Origin: DATLMR01 sp035634255
Lineage (GTDB): Bacteria > Acidobacteriota > Blastocatellia > UBA7656
Direction: 5' to 3'
Assembly (NCBI GenBank): GCA_035634255.1
Contig: DASQDI010000064.1
Location: 1 to 64,000, forward strand
Length of the DNA stretch: 64,000 bases
Below are positions 28,018 through 36,866 of this stretch, piece by piece. Made by a program: the position numbers and the translations under genes. A model generated the notes under the pieces. The model was given only the letters and a program-made list of their open reading frames with translations, had not been told where the DNA came from and made no database searches. Position 1 is the first letter of the stretch, and each line of letters begins with the position of its first letter.

Positions 28018-28579
28018 ACGAACCCCGTGCATTAGTAGCCGCCGAGTTTTTAAGGAGTCGGAGACCCTTATTCTCGGTCTCACTGTGCCTGAAAGAGGGT
28101 GGTCACGGGTGCAGCGATCAGTCGGTTGCCTTGTAGTTTTGCAGTTGCTCGCGGGTGGCTAAGCTAACGGTTAGACCGCTCGACTCCGTCTTGAAATCTT
28201 CTGCGAATAGGCCGATCCAGAGGTTGTCCAGGGTAGATTGCAGGGAATCTCAACAATAAATCGCCGGTTTCCAGGTTAGGGCAGAGTATGCTGCTTTGAA
28301 ATCCATAGCCGGCTTCAGGGCCTTTTACTCTCCCTATCCGCAAACACTCTTCTCATAAAGCTCGACCGTCCGCAAGCGATGGTCGGGTCCCAACTCGCCA
28401 TGCTCTTGTGTAGGCATTCGGGACGACCGGGCGGGCGCGAAATATAGAATTCCCCAGGATTTTTCTATGTTTCGGCCGTCTGTGCGACTCGCCCGGACGC
28501 TTACAACCTTCCGGGATTTCCTTAATGCTTCGCCTCGCGAAGCTTTCGGTAGGCATGCCTGACCTGTAGGAGAAGAAAC
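28018..28579. other. long leader or gene-poor region with a possible gene relic
   Basis: 562 bp without a convincing intact gene. On the minus strand 28249-28118 encodes a protein-like segment (LDNLWIGLFAEDFKTESSG and VSLATREQLQNYKATD, then stop), bounded upstream by an in-frame stop; it looks like the C-terminal relic of a lost gene. On the plus strand, GAGACC and GGTCTC (about 28065-28085) can form a hairpin shortly after the promoter at 27989. The ribosome-binding site of the next gene is at the far end. Confidence 0.35.
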
Positions 28580-30208
28580 ATGAATAGGAGAAGGAAATCA
28601 AAGCTGTTAGTACTGACCGTCTTTACGAGCGTCATGGCCATTTTGAGCGTCCCGGCTCTCGCACAGTTGGTCGACAAAACACAAACACCCAACATAGCCA
28701 ACGAAGGCATAAACAAATCACTGGCCCAGCAGATCGGCGCGGGCCGGGGCAGCGTAACGACACCCAACTCCTCGCTGTTCATAATCAACCGTGACCCGTT
28801 CCGCGCGATCCGTCGCGGGCGGCAACTGTTCCAGCGCAAGTTCACGCGGAGGCAGGGCCAGGGGCCTCTTGAGGGTGATGGCGTGATCGGCGACATCAAC
28901 TCGAATCTGGCGCTCGGCGCGGGGCTGGCCGACAGTTGCGCCGCCTGCCATGGCCGCCCGCGGGGCTCGGCTGGCTTCGGCGGAGACGTGGTCACCCGGC
29001 CCGACAGCCGCGACGCGCCGCACCTGTTCGGGCTCGGGCTCAAAGAGATGCTCGCGGACGAGATCACGACCGATCTGCGGAACATCAGGGCGCAGGCCAT
29101 TTCTCAGGCGAGGTCCACGGCGTCGACCGTGACCCGGACGCTCACCAGCAAAGGCATTAACTATGGGACGATCCGCGCCTTTGCCAACGGGAGCGTTGAT
29201 ACGTCGGGGGTGCGCGGCGTCAACCCCGACCTTCGCGTCCGACCTTTCTTCCTGCAAGGCGGGACGATCTCTATCCGCGAGTTCGCCGTGGGGGCCTTCG
29301 ACGCCGAGATGGGGTTGCAGCCGGTAGACCCGGACCTGACTCGCGCGAAGGCAGGAAACAGAGTCGTCACGCCGTCCGGCATGGTGCTCGACGGCAGAAT
29401 TGACGAGATAGAAGAAGCCTTCAACGGCGATAACACGGCAGGGGACGAAGATGGCGACGGGGTGACGAACGAGATACCCACCAGCCTGATCGATTTCATG
29501 GAGTTCTACCTGCTCCACTATTTCAAGCCCGCGACCCGCAACAACGGGGATGACGAGATCGCGCCGGGGCGCAGTCTGTTCGTCCAGATCGGGTGCGCCA
29601 CCTGCCACATCCCGGACCTCACGATTAACCGCGACCGCCGGGTGGCCGACGTGGAGACCACCTTCGCCCGCGAAGACCTTGTGCGGTCGGATGGGGGGCG
29701 GGGCAACCCATTCGTCCGGCTGTTCGCCGTCGCGACCCCCTCGTTTACAGCCGTAAACGACGGCACAGGATTCCCGACGCTGAAGCGGCCGAGGTTCGGT
29801 CCTTTCGTCGTGAAAAATATCTACACCGATTTCAAGCGTCACGACCTGGGCCCCAACTTCCATGAGATCAACTACGACGGCACGCTCCAGAGGCAATTCC
29901 TGACGACGCCGCTCTGGGGGGTGGGGTCGACTGCCCCTTATGGGCATGATGGGCGCAGCCCGACGCTGCAGGACGTGATAAGGCGTCACGGCGGGGAAGC
30001 TCAGACGGCGCGAGACAGGTTCACCTTACTTTCGCTCGCCGATCAGGAGAGGCTGATCGCCTTCCTCAACTTCCTGGTCCTGTTTCCGCCCGATGACACT
30101 CCGTCGAACCTGAGCCCGGCGAACCCGAGCGCGCAAGGATACCCGCAGTTCGGGCATGGCAGTATCAACCTGACCACGCTCTTCAACAATCCGAATGATA
30201 TTGAATGA
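28580..30208 (+). CDS. exported di-heme oxidoreductase (DHOR family)
   Basis: 542 residues with a signal peptide (about 1-28, ending ALA) and two c-type heme sites, CAACH (about 119) and CATCH (about 345), in the layout of di-heme oxidoreductases with thiol-oxidase- or peroxidase-like domains. Other family blocks are PFFLQGGTISIREFAVGAF, DGDGVTNEIP (a metal-binding-like loop), TTPLWGVGSTAPYGHDG and TLQDVIRRHGGEA. It should act in the periplasm in electron transfer or substrate oxidation; the substrate is unknown. AGGAGAAG precedes ATG 28580. The only gene in its unit; a 13-bp inverted repeat follows the stop. Confidence 0.9.
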   Translation: MNRRRKSKLLVLTVFTSVMAILSVPALAQLVDKTQTPNIANEGINKSLAQQIGAGRGSVTTPNSSLFIINRDPFRAIRRGRQLFQRKFTRRQGQGPLEGDGVIGDINSNLALGAGLADSCAACHGRPRGSAGFGGDVVTRPDSRDAPHLFGLGLKEMLADEITTDLRNIRAQAISQARSTASTVTRTLTSKGINYGTIRAFANGSVDTSGVRGVNPDLRVRPFFLQGGTISIREFAVGAFDAEMGLQPVDPDLTRAKAGNRVVTPSGMVLDGRIDEIEEAFNGDNTAGDEDGDGVTNEIPTSLIDFMEFYLLHYFKPATRNNGDDEIAPGRSLFVQIGCATCHIPDLTINRDRRVADVETTFAREDLVRSDGGRGNPFVRLFAVATPSFTAVNDGTGFPTLKRPRFGPFVVKNIYTDFKRHDLGPNFHEINYDGTLQRQFLTTPLWGVGSTAPYGHDGRSPTLQDVIRRHGGEAQTARDRFTLLSLADQERLIAFLNFLVLFPPDDTPSNLSPANPSAQGYPQFGHGSINLTTLFNNPNDIE

Positions 30209-30225
30209 TGTTGGAGGGCCCGTTC

Positions 30226-30266
30226 AGCCGTTTGCGGCATACTCCCGCGAGGGGCCGCAAACGGCT
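30226..30266 (+). terminator. 13-bp inverted repeat after the di-heme gene
   Basis: AGCCGTTTGCGGC (30226-30238) and its exact complement GCCGCAAACGGCT (30254-30266) flank a 15-base loop, 18 bp after the stop codon at 30208 and between convergent genes. There is no T-run, so this is a transcript-end hairpin rather than a textbook intrinsic terminator. Confidence 0.45.
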
Positions 30267-30279
30267 TAAAATGATGAAA

Positions 30280-30324
30280 CATGCCGGGCGAGATTACGGG
30301 CTCGGGTACAGTCGGTTGTTAGGC
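30280..30324 (-). repeat. partial attC-like site
   Basis: On the minus strand GCCTAACAACC (core 30324-30318) is followed by an arm GTACCCGAGCCCG, close to the copy at 24693. It lies about 95 bp after the stop of the hexapeptide acetyltransferase. No second core is visible. Confidence 0.35.
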
Positions 30325-30419
30325 AACGTCTTCGGGAATCACTACCCGCCGATAAATCCCCGAGCCCGCTCTGAACCGGTGAAAGTTATGCTTCCCCACA
30401 ACCTGAAAGCCTGAAGCAG

Positions 30420-30983
30420 TCACGGGTCTGACAACTCGCGGATTACGCGACACGGATTCCCCGCCGCCAACACTCCTCCCGGCACATCTCTCGTCACCAC
30501 GCTGCCCGCCCCGATCACCGACCCTGCGCCGATTCGTACTCCGGGGCAGATGATAGCGCCGCCCCCTACCCACACGTCGTCGCCGATCTCGACCGCCCTA
30601 CCAAATTCCAGCCCCGCCCTGCGCTCCGCCGCGCTCAGAGGGTGCGTCGCCGTGTATATTTGTACGGCAGGCCCGAACTGCGCGCCTGACCCGATAAGGA
30701 CCGGCGCCACGTCAAGGACGACACAATTGAAGTTGAAGAATACCTTGTCGCCAAGCGTTATATTGCTCCCGTAGTCACAGTAGAAGGGGGGCTCTATGCA
30801 GATGTCGCGCCCCGAGTGGGGTATCAGTTCCTTAATCAGGCGAGCGCGCTCAGCCTGCTGGTCGTCGCGGGTGTCGTTGAGCGCCTTGAGGAGCAGTCTG
30901 GCAAGTCGGCGCTCGGCTGAGAGCTGCGGGTCGAGCGGGTCATACAGCCCGCCGCTTAACATCTTTTCTTTCTCACTTCTCAT
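30420..30983 (-). CDS. maltose O-acetyltransferase-like hexapeptide acetyltransferase
   Basis: 187 residues of the LacA/NodL/Maa family, which O-acetylates sugars with acetyl-CoA and forms a left-handed beta-helix trimer. It has the N-terminal Mac domain (SEKEKMLSGGLYDPLDPQL), then PFYCDYGSNITLGDKVFFNF, the active-site stretch TATHPLSAAERRAGLEFG, hexapeptide repeats (IGDDVWVGGGAIICPGVRIG, GSVIGAGSVVTRDVP) and AAGNPCRVIREL. Length is normal. ATG 30983 was preferred over the adjoining TTG, with GGAG just upstream. A stand-alone unit between attC-like sites. Confidence 0.9.
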   Translation of the reverse strand: MRSEKEKMLSGGLYDPLDPQLSAERRLARLLLKALNDTRDDQQAERARLIKELIPHSGRDICIEPPFYCDYGSNITLGDKVFFNFNCVVLDVAPVLIGSGAQFGPAVQIYTATHPLSAAERRAGLEFGRAVEIGDDVWVGGGAIICPGVRIGAGSVIGAGSVVTRDVPGGVLAAGNPCRVIRELSDP

Positions 30984-31009
30984 CAACTCTCCGACTCCCC
31001 TGGAAGCGC

Positions 31010-31111
31010 ATCTAACCTCGGCTTAAACGTTGGGGTGGCCGGGCGCGCGAGCGGCATTCGCGGAACTATACGAAACTCGCTTCTCGCGCTCCGGTCAGCC
31101 CCTTGTCAGAG
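31010..31111 (-). repeat. attC-like recombination site
   Basis: On the minus strand, a decayed first core CTCTGAC (31111-31105) contains the stop codon of the upstream gene. It is followed by an arm CCGGAGCGCGAG that pairs with CTCGCGCGCCCGG further on. The site ends with GTTAGAT (31016-31010), an exact GTTRRRY match followed by GC as in classical attC sites. The next gene starts 27 bp later. Confidence 0.5.
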
Positions 31112-31840
31112 GCCGGTTTGCCACGGCAAACGTCCTTTGAATTTTTCAGAGCCACTATACCGGAGTAGTTCAGCGATTTTAGGGTTACTGCTCTCGTATG
31201 GGGGCTTTCGGCTGAAAGGGTTGCGCTCTTCCCTTTTGCCCCCCAAGATTTCGCCTGTGCCATAAGGGTCTTCGCTGAAGAGTGTTACTGCTTTCGCTTC
31301 GCCCTTTTGAGCACTGAGTAAATCGACCGGATTGTTGACGCCTCTGAATACAAAGTTGGAATTCGGGAAGTCAATGGCGTCCGTGTGCAAGTTAAAACGC
31401 CCCTCTTTGAAAGCCCAGCTAACGACGGTGATTGTCTCAGGATAACTCTCTGTACACTCGAAGAACCTGCAAACGCCGAAAAGGAGATTCTCGAATGAGT
31501 CCCTCGCGAATTCCTCGGTGGTCGCTCTCAACTCGACGCCCGCCCTGTGCCACCACAAAAAGTGCTTTGCCACCATCCAATAGCTCTGAGCCTCACTCCG
31601 AGGCCCCGCCTCAGTTCGAGTTTGCCCGCCGGAGAAGATGAGCAACGAATACGGGTCCGCCGCCGCTAGTTCTACGCCGTTGTAAATGTGCTCGACGTAA
31701 AAAGGCGGTTCGCCTTTCTGAAAGGGTTGAAGGCACCAACTATCATCGCCAACGGGATCAATAAAGTCTTCGGCAATGTAGATTGCATGCCCGGCAACAA
31801 GGACGAGATTCTTTAGCTCTCTCCAGTGAACGTTGCTCAT
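31106..31840 (-). CDS. YdcF-like DUF218 protein
   Basis: 244 residues resembling DUF218/YdcF-type proteins, including fungal homologues. Matching blocks are NLVLVAGHAIYI (about 11), FYVEHIYNGVELAAADPYSL and LLIFSGGQTRTEAGPRSEAQSYW, followed by a late segment VVSWAFKEGRFNLH. There is no signal peptide. Relatives bind S-adenosylmethionine or act on envelope precursors, but the function is not established. ATG 31840 begins the conserved region; longer frames upstream run into the preceding intergenic sequence. The stop lies in an attC-like core. Confidence 0.75.
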   Translation of the reverse strand: MSNVHWRELKNLVLVAGHAIYIAEDFIDPVGDDSWCLQPFQKGEPPFYVEHIYNGVELAAADPYSLLIFSGGQTRTEAGPRSEAQSYWMVAKHFLWWHRAGVELRATTEEFARDSFENLLFGVCRFFECTESYPETITVVSWAFKEGRFNLHTDAIDFPNSNFVFRGVNNPVDLLSAQKGEAKAVTLFSEDPYGTGEILGGKREERNPFSRKPPYESSNPKIAELLRYSGSEKFKGRLPWQTGL

Positions 31841-31910
31841 GAACTCAACCCTTTCCGAATGCGATGAGGTGTATAACTCCTCGCATAGCACACGGCGGCT
31901 TTGCGGGCGG

Positions 31911-32471
31911 TTACTGCTGTGCGATTCGCCGGGTCCACTCCACAAGGTTTTGTAGCAGTTGGCGGATGAAGTCTTTAGTCGTCTCGTCCGTCAGGTTCCC
32001 CTCTGCGTCGAACCGCTCGGAGGCGTTGCCGATCATCACCTCCGGCTGGTTGATGGGGAACATATTCAGGAAGACGAACATCTGGCGCAGGTGGTACTGC
32101 GCCCGCGCCGTGCCGATTGCTCCGACCGAAGCGCCCATGATCGCCGCGGGCTTGCCCGACCACGCGCTCTCTCCGTAGGGCCTCGACGCCCAATCAATCG
32201 CGTTTTTCAACACTCCGGGGATGGAGTAGTTGTATTCGGGCGTCACGATCAGGATGGCATCGGCCTCGCGTATGCGCCTCTTTAACTCCACGACTTTCTC
32301 GGGCGGGTTCTGCTCGTCGTCTTGATTGAAGCCGGGGATGCCATCGATCTCAAAGGTGTCGAGGGCCGCGCCTTGAGGCACAAGCCCGGCCGCCGCGCGC
32401 AGGGCCGCCCGGTTGTATGATTCACGGCGAAGACTGCCGGCGATGCCAAGGATGCGAACTGGTTTGCTCAT
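31911..32471 (-). CDS. NAD(P)H-dependent FMN reductase (NADPH_red family)
   Basis: 186-residue flavodoxin-like protein that transfers electrons from NAD(P)H to FMN, azo compounds, quinones or chromate. Visible: the phosphate-binding loop GIAGSLRRESYNRAALRA (about 9-26), ILIVTPEYNYSIPGVLKNAIDWASRP around the flavin, and GKPAAIMGASVGAIGTARAQYHLR. Length and order are typical. AAGGAG lies eight bases before ATG 32471. A single-gene unit downstream of the ABC exporter, separated by 189 bp that contain a 20-base palindrome. Confidence 0.92.
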   Translation of the reverse strand: MSKPVRILGIAGSLRRESYNRAALRAAAGLVPQGAALDTFEIDGIPGFNQDDEQNPPEKVVELKRRIREADAILIVTPEYNYSIPGVLKNAIDWASRPYGESAWSGKPAAIMGASVGAIGTARAQYHLRQMFVFLNMFPINQPEVMIGNASERFDAEGNLTDETTKDFIRQLLQNLVEWTRRIAQQ

Positions 32472-32536
32472 TTGCGTTCTCCTTTTCGTCGAGCGGGTTT
32501 AAATGAGGTCAATCAGGTATGGCGTCCGTGCGATTA

Positions 32537-32556
32537 AGCCGCCGAGCTCGGCGGCT
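32537..32556 (-). terminator. 20-base perfect palindrome downstream of the ABC exporter
   Basis: AGCCGCCGAGCTCGGCGGCT, able to fold into a GC-rich hairpin about 105 bases after the exporter stop and before the FMN reductase gene. No T-run follows on either strand, so termination is only a suggestion; a dyad protein-binding site is possible. Confidence 0.3.
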
Positions 32557-32660
32557 ACTCCCTGTAGTCTTGGTCAGGCGCGGGCGCGGTGTCAAGCTCG
32601 GAAGTTTTTCGGCTCCCTTGATGTGTTGATGTCGGGCAGCCTTCGAATCAAGGCGGGGGA

Positions 32661-34469
32661 TCACACGACCGAAGGCTCCGTCTCGGGTTCGCCAAGAAGG
32701 TTTTCGTCGGCCGCCTGGAATTGCCGCGAATCCCTCTCGCCGATCTGCTGCCTCCACATGGCGTAGTACAAGCCTTTCTTTTCGAGCAGCGAGTCGTGCG
32801 TGCCGGACTCGGTGATCCGCCCCTTCTCCAGAACGTAGATGGTGTCGGCGTGCAGGATGGTGCTCAGCCGGTGGGCGATCAGAATCACCATGTGCTCTTT
32901 GCTGCTCGATACTCTGCGGACGGCGGTCGTGACCTCCTGCTCGGTGATCGAATCGAGCGCCGAAGTCGCCTCGTCAAAGATAAACAGCCGGGGGCCGCGC
33001 AACAGGGCGCGGGCAATCGACAGGCGCTGGCGCTCCCCTCCCGATACCCGCAGCCCGCTCTCTCCCAGACTTGTGTCCAAACCTTTACCCGAGCGGTCCA
33101 TCAGCTGAGTGGCGGAGGCCCTTCGCAGCGCGTCGTACATCTGCTCGTCGGTGGCGTCCGGCTTGACGAACAACAGGTTCTCGCGGATGGTGCCCGAAAA
33201 AAGCTGCGGGTCCTGTGTCACGAACCCGATCTGCCGGCGGATCGGGTTGTAGCGAAGCTCGTTGACGGGAACGCCATCGATGTAGATCGTGCCGCTGATC
33301 GGGGTGTAGAGCCCGACCAGCAATTTAACGAGGGTTGACTTGCCGGAGCCCGAAGGCCCGACGAACGCGACGGTGTCTCCCAGACGGGCGCTGAAGGAGA
33401 TGTGATCGATTGCGTTCTCCGTCGCGGTGCGGTGTTTGAAGACAACGTCTTCGAACCGGAGGCTCTCCAACTCTCCGATGTCCACGGGCTCGTCGGGCCG
33501 TTTTTCGACGGGCTTTTTCATCAGCTCGTCGAACATCTGCATCGACGCTTCGGCCTCGCGGTAATTCAATATGATCTTGCCCAAATCCTGTAGCGGGACG
33601 AAGATCGCGTTGAGGATGAATTGCATCGATATGAGCTCTCCGGCCGTGAGCGTCCTGCGAAAGATCAGCCACAACAGGATGAAGAGGATCGACTGCTTGA
33701 GCAGGTTGATGAGGGTGCCCTGGAAGAATGACAGGGTGCGCACTTTCTTAACCTTCTCCATTTCGAGGTCGAAAATCTTCCTGGTGTGCAGATGCAGCCG
33801 TCGGATTTCCGGGTAGGTCAGCCCCAGGCTCTTGACCAGCTCGATGTTGCGCAAAGATTCGGTGATCGTCCCCGACATCCGGGCCGTCTCGCGAAAGATC
33901 ATGCGCTGCACCGTCTTCATCTTCTGGCTGAGCAGGCCGGTCAACCCGCCGAGGATCAAGACCCCGAACAGGAAGACCGGAATCAGCAGCCAGTGTTTCG
34001 TGATCCCGTACCAGAGCAGGAAGCCGATGCCGACGACGGACGAGAAGAGGATGTTCACGAATGCGTTGATGAACCGCTCGGTGTCGGTCCGCACCTTCTG
34101 CAACATCGCCACGGTCTCGCCGCTGCTTCGGTCCTCGAATTCCTGGAATGAGAGCCGGAGGGTTTGCCGCAAGCCGTCGTTGAAGACCTGCATCCCGAAC
34201 TTTTGCACTACGAGCGTCAGCACATAATCCTGGAACGTCCTGGCCAGACGGGCCGCCAGCGCGACGGCCGTGGCCACCAGAAGCCACCACACGGCCCCCC
34301 GAACGAGCACGTCATCCGGTTTGTTGTCCGGGTTGAGGGCGTACTGATCGATGATTATTCCGAAAATTACCGGGTCAACCAGCGTGAGGGTCTGCGCCAG
34401 ACCCGCCAGCAACAGGGACAGAGCGACCCACCAGCGCAGAGGGCGAATGTACTTCCATATGGTGTGCAT
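32661..34469 (-). CDS. ABC exporter, fused membrane and ATPase domains
   Basis: 602 residues, a half-transporter of the MsbA/multidrug type that would work as a dimer in the inner membrane. An N-terminal six-helix region (about 10-310) precedes the nucleotide-binding domain with Walker A GPSGSGKST (about 375), Q-loop FVTQDPQLFSGTIREN, signature VSGGERQRLSIARALL, Walker B LFIFDEATSALD and the switch His in IAHRLSTI. The cargo is not predictable. ATG 34469 has AGGTGG just upstream; a GTG two codons earlier is less likely. It follows the VOC gene by 99 bp on the same strand. Confidence 0.93.
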   Translation of the reverse strand: MHTIWKYIRPLRWWVALSLLLAGLAQTLTLVDPVIFGIIIDQYALNPDNKPDDVLVRGAVWWLLVATAVALAARLARTFQDYVLTLVVQKFGMQVFNDGLRQTLRLSFQEFEDRSSGETVAMLQKVRTDTERFINAFVNILFSSVVGIGFLLWYGITKHWLLIPVFLFGVLILGGLTGLLSQKMKTVQRMIFRETARMSGTITESLRNIELVKSLGLTYPEIRRLHLHTRKIFDLEMEKVKKVRTLSFFQGTLINLLKQSILFILLWLIFRRTLTAGELISMQFILNAIFVPLQDLGKIILNYREAEASMQMFDELMKKPVEKRPDEPVDIGELESLRFEDVVFKHRTATENAIDHISFSARLGDTVAFVGPSGSGKSTLVKLLVGLYTPISGTIYIDGVPVNELRYNPIRRQIGFVTQDPQLFSGTIRENLLFVKPDATDEQMYDALRRASATQLMDRSGKGLDTSLGESGLRVSGGERQRLSIARALLRGPRLFIFDEATSALDSITEQEVTTAVRRVSSSKEHMVILIAHRLSTILHADTIYVLEKGRITESGTHDSLLEKKGLYYAMWRQQIGERDSRQFQAADENLLGEPETEPSVV

Positions 34470-34568
34470 AACCACCTGTTCTTACGGATTCGTCTTCCCG
34501 TCCCGCCCACGTACTTCCTGCGCTCTCGTTTTCAGCCGCCCAAAATATTTGTGCTGATAGCCGGGTGA

Positions 34569-34952
34569 TCAGACCTGATAGAGTTGTATGAGGTTGCCGC
34601 AGGTGTCATCAAAGACGGCGACGGTGACCGGCCCCGCCTTCGTCGGCTCCGTGCTGAAGACTGCGCCCAGCTTTTTCATCCTCTCGTACTCTTTCTGAAT
34701 GTCGTCCACGGCGAATGCCGTTGACGGTATCCCGGCCTTAAAGATAGCTTCCTGATACGTCCTGGCGGCCGGGAAGCTGTTCGGCTCAAGGAGCAACTCG
34801 ATATCATCCGGCCCTTCGGGCGAGACGACCGTTAACCATCTCGCTTCGCCTAATGGTATGTCGGCTTTTTTTATAAAACCCAGAACCTCCGTATAAAACT
34901 TAAGCGCCTTCTCCTGATCGTCCACAAACACGCTGCTGATTTTTATCTTCAT
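34569..34952 (-). CDS. VOC family protein (glyoxalase/bleomycin-resistance fold)
   Basis: 127 residues with the paired beta-alpha-beta-beta-beta fold of the VOC superfamily: IKISSVFVDDQEKALKFYTEVLGF at the start, DIELLLEPN, PSTAFAVDDIQKEYERM and VAVFDDTCGNLIQLYQV at the end. Members are metal-dependent lyases, dioxygenases or drug-binding proteins; the substrate is unknown. Its ATG overlaps the TGA of the upstream methyltransferase gene (ATGA), so the two are probably translationally coupled. Confidence 0.9.
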   Translation of the reverse strand: MKIKISSVFVDDQEKALKFYTEVLGFIKKADIPLGEARWLTVVSPEGPDDIELLLEPNSFPAARTYQEAIFKAGIPSTAFAVDDIQKEYERMKKLGAVFSTEPTKAGPVTVAVFDDTCGNLIQLYQV

Positions 34953-35710
34953 AAGCAATCCCCTTCCTCGCCCGCCTGACTTCCGATTGCGGGTCCCACT
35001 CTCCTGGCGCGCACGCAGAGGAAGCCCGGCTGCCGTGACAACTCCTCGTACCCCTCCGGGTCCGCTTCCCTGAACTCGTCCGTCGGTTTCGGCTCAATTA
35101 TCCTTTCCACGCTAAAGCCGGCCTCCGTAACCGAGTTGAATATCGTGCTCAGCGGGCGGCGGAAACTCGGCATACGTACTCGGACCGGCCTGAATCCTTT
35201 CCACTCACAACTCACCAGTTCCGTTTCATAATAATTGCTCGACTTGAAGTAGAGGTAATCGAACAAGGGGTGAGAGACTGAAAATATGAAGTGACCTTCC
35301 GGCCGCAAGACCCTGTAAAACTCCGAGAGCGGGCCGCTCCAATCTTCGATGTAGTCCATGACGAGAGGGCTCAGCACGATGTCGAAAGATTCGTCCCCCA
35401 GAAAGCCGAGGGGCTTCCTCAGATCCGCTTGCCGGATGTCAACAGCTTCGCCGAGCCTTTGCTTCGCCAGCTCAACCATTTTGGGGCTGGCGTCGAGGGC
35501 GACTACTTCGGCCCCCCGCTCTATTAATAACGACGAATAGACGCCGGGGCCGCAACCGGCATCAAGGACTCTTTTGCCGTTGACCTCCGGCAGCAGTGAT
35601 AAAGTGGCCGGGCGCTCGTAATAGGCGTTGTGCGGCTTCGTGTCCACGACCGCGGCGTAGGCTTCAGCTAAAGCCTCGTACGCATCAAAGGCGATTGGCT
35701 TATCGGTCAT
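34949..35710 (-). CDS. class I SAM-dependent methyltransferase
   Basis: 253 residues with a standard methyltransferase core: motif I VLDAGCGPGVYSSLL (about 48), the acidic residue in VVALDASPKMVELA, DESFDIVLSPLVMDYIEDW and the post-motif region LSEFYRVLRPEGHFIFSVSHP. The C-terminal insert around SNYYETELVSCEWKGF resembles small-molecule methyltransferases such as those acting on quinone-like or phenolic substrates. ATG 35710 starts the typical N-terminus (MTDKPIAFDAYEALAEAYA); the open frame extends upstream but looks noncoding. Coupled to the VOC gene by a 4-base overlap. Confidence 0.9.
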   Translation of the reverse strand: MTDKPIAFDAYEALAEAYAAVVDTKPHNAYYERPATLSLLPEVNGKRVLDAGCGPGVYSSLLIERGAEVVALDASPKMVELAKQRLGEAVDIRQADLRKPLGFLGDESFDIVLSPLVMDYIEDWSGPLSEFYRVLRPEGHFIFSVSHPLFDYLYFKSSNYYETELVSCEWKGFRPVRVRMPSFRRPLSTIFNSVTEAGFSVERIIEPKPTDEFREADPEGYEELSRQPGFLCVRARRVGPAIGSQAGEEGDCL

Positions 35711-35930
35711 TACCAAACATTTACCACTCCTGAAGCCGATGTAGCAATCCGGCGTTTCTTCCGAGCCCTCATAACCACCGCACGCAACAGAGCGCGGGCA
35801 TCGAGCTTGATTGGCCCGGTTATGGACACTCCTGGACAACCTAATCTGGAGTGATGTAATCAAAGGCGCTTGACGGCAAGGGCCTGGGGTATAAGGCCGG
35901 ATTTGCCGGATGTCAGCGAGGCAACGCTAT

Positions 35931-36824
35931 ATGAGAAATCGTCTGATCGCCCTTACGTTAATACACTTCGCGGTGCTCTCGTCTGTCCTGCCACCTCCGC
36001 GCTCGCATGGCGCGGTCACAACGCGGGAGGATTTAATAATTGGCTTCTTAGAGCATTTCGGCAGCCAGGAACCGGTCGGATTCAGAGTAAGAATCGCATT
36101 CAAAAAGGATAAAGGTTTATGGAAGGCATTCAGGAGTGATTTTAATACTCCGGCGGCGCTCGATAGGGCGCCGAATTACTTTCCGAAGGAAGTCTTGTGG
36201 AATGTCTGCTTGGATGGCGGCAAGACGGGGTCTTTGAAGAGCAGAAATCCCAAAAAATATAACCTATACATGGACGTGGGATTACATGACATAGTTCCGG
36301 GCAGTCATATCCCCACCATCGGCGAGCCATCGCTGTTGTTCAGCGGCTTCCTACATTCGCCGGTTTATCGCCCGCTGCTGCTGAATTCCCGGCCTTATTG
36401 CAGGGACCCGGGATTGTGGAAACCTTACCGGCCTGAGGAGCGCGAGGTCAGGTCAGTGTATGACTTTCTCAGGAAGAAGTTTAAGGTTCAAAATAAGCGG
36501 GCCTCAAAAGCTAAGGTAGAAGTTAACAAATCCTACGAAAGTCGGAGCAGTGACGCGAGACTTATTAGCCTAACGATCACCGGTGCCAGAATCTTACCTG
36601 AGACGGATGAAATCAGTGAAAACGATATGAACATCTGGTGCTACACCTCCGGAGGGGAGATAAGGTATTTGAATTCGGAGATGTTGCTTTTGGACGCGGG
36701 TGACTACGACGGTGATGGCGAAGCGGAAATAGTATTCAAAGTTCAAAAGTACAATTACGACGGGTACATTCTTTATTACGACAATCTAAAAAAGCATCTG
36801 GAATTCGGGTGGTCTTATCATTGA
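35931..36824 (+). CDS. secreted protein of unknown function
   Basis: 297 residues from ATG 35931, with a signal peptide (MRNRLIALTLIHFAVLSSVL, cleavage near SHGA). The C-terminus contains DAGDYDGDGEAEIVFKVQKY, the calcium-binding type of repeat found in FG-GAP/VCBS-like proteins. No enzyme motif is recognised. A second exported protein with a similar DLDKDGRQD element starts 42 bp after it on the same strand, so they probably form an operon. The region between this gene and the divergent methyltransferase (about 220 bp) holds no identifiable site. Confidence 0.7.
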   Translation: MRNRLIALTLIHFAVLSSVLPPPRSHGAVTTREDLIIGFLEHFGSQEPVGFRVRIAFKKDKGLWKAFRSDFNTPAALDRAPNYFPKEVLWNVCLDGGKTGSLKSRNPKKYNLYMDVGLHDIVPGSHIPTIGEPSLLFSGFLHSPVYRPLLLNSRPYCRDPGLWKPYRPEEREVRSVYDFLRKKFKVQNKRASKAKVEVNKSYESRSSDARLISLTITGARILPETDEISENDMNIWCYTSGGEIRYLNSEMLLLDAGDYDGDGEAEIVFKVQKYNYDGYILYYDNLKKHLEFGWSYH

Positions 36825-36866
36825 AGCAATAAACGGGCTGAACCGATGAAGGAGGGTCCGAAATCT

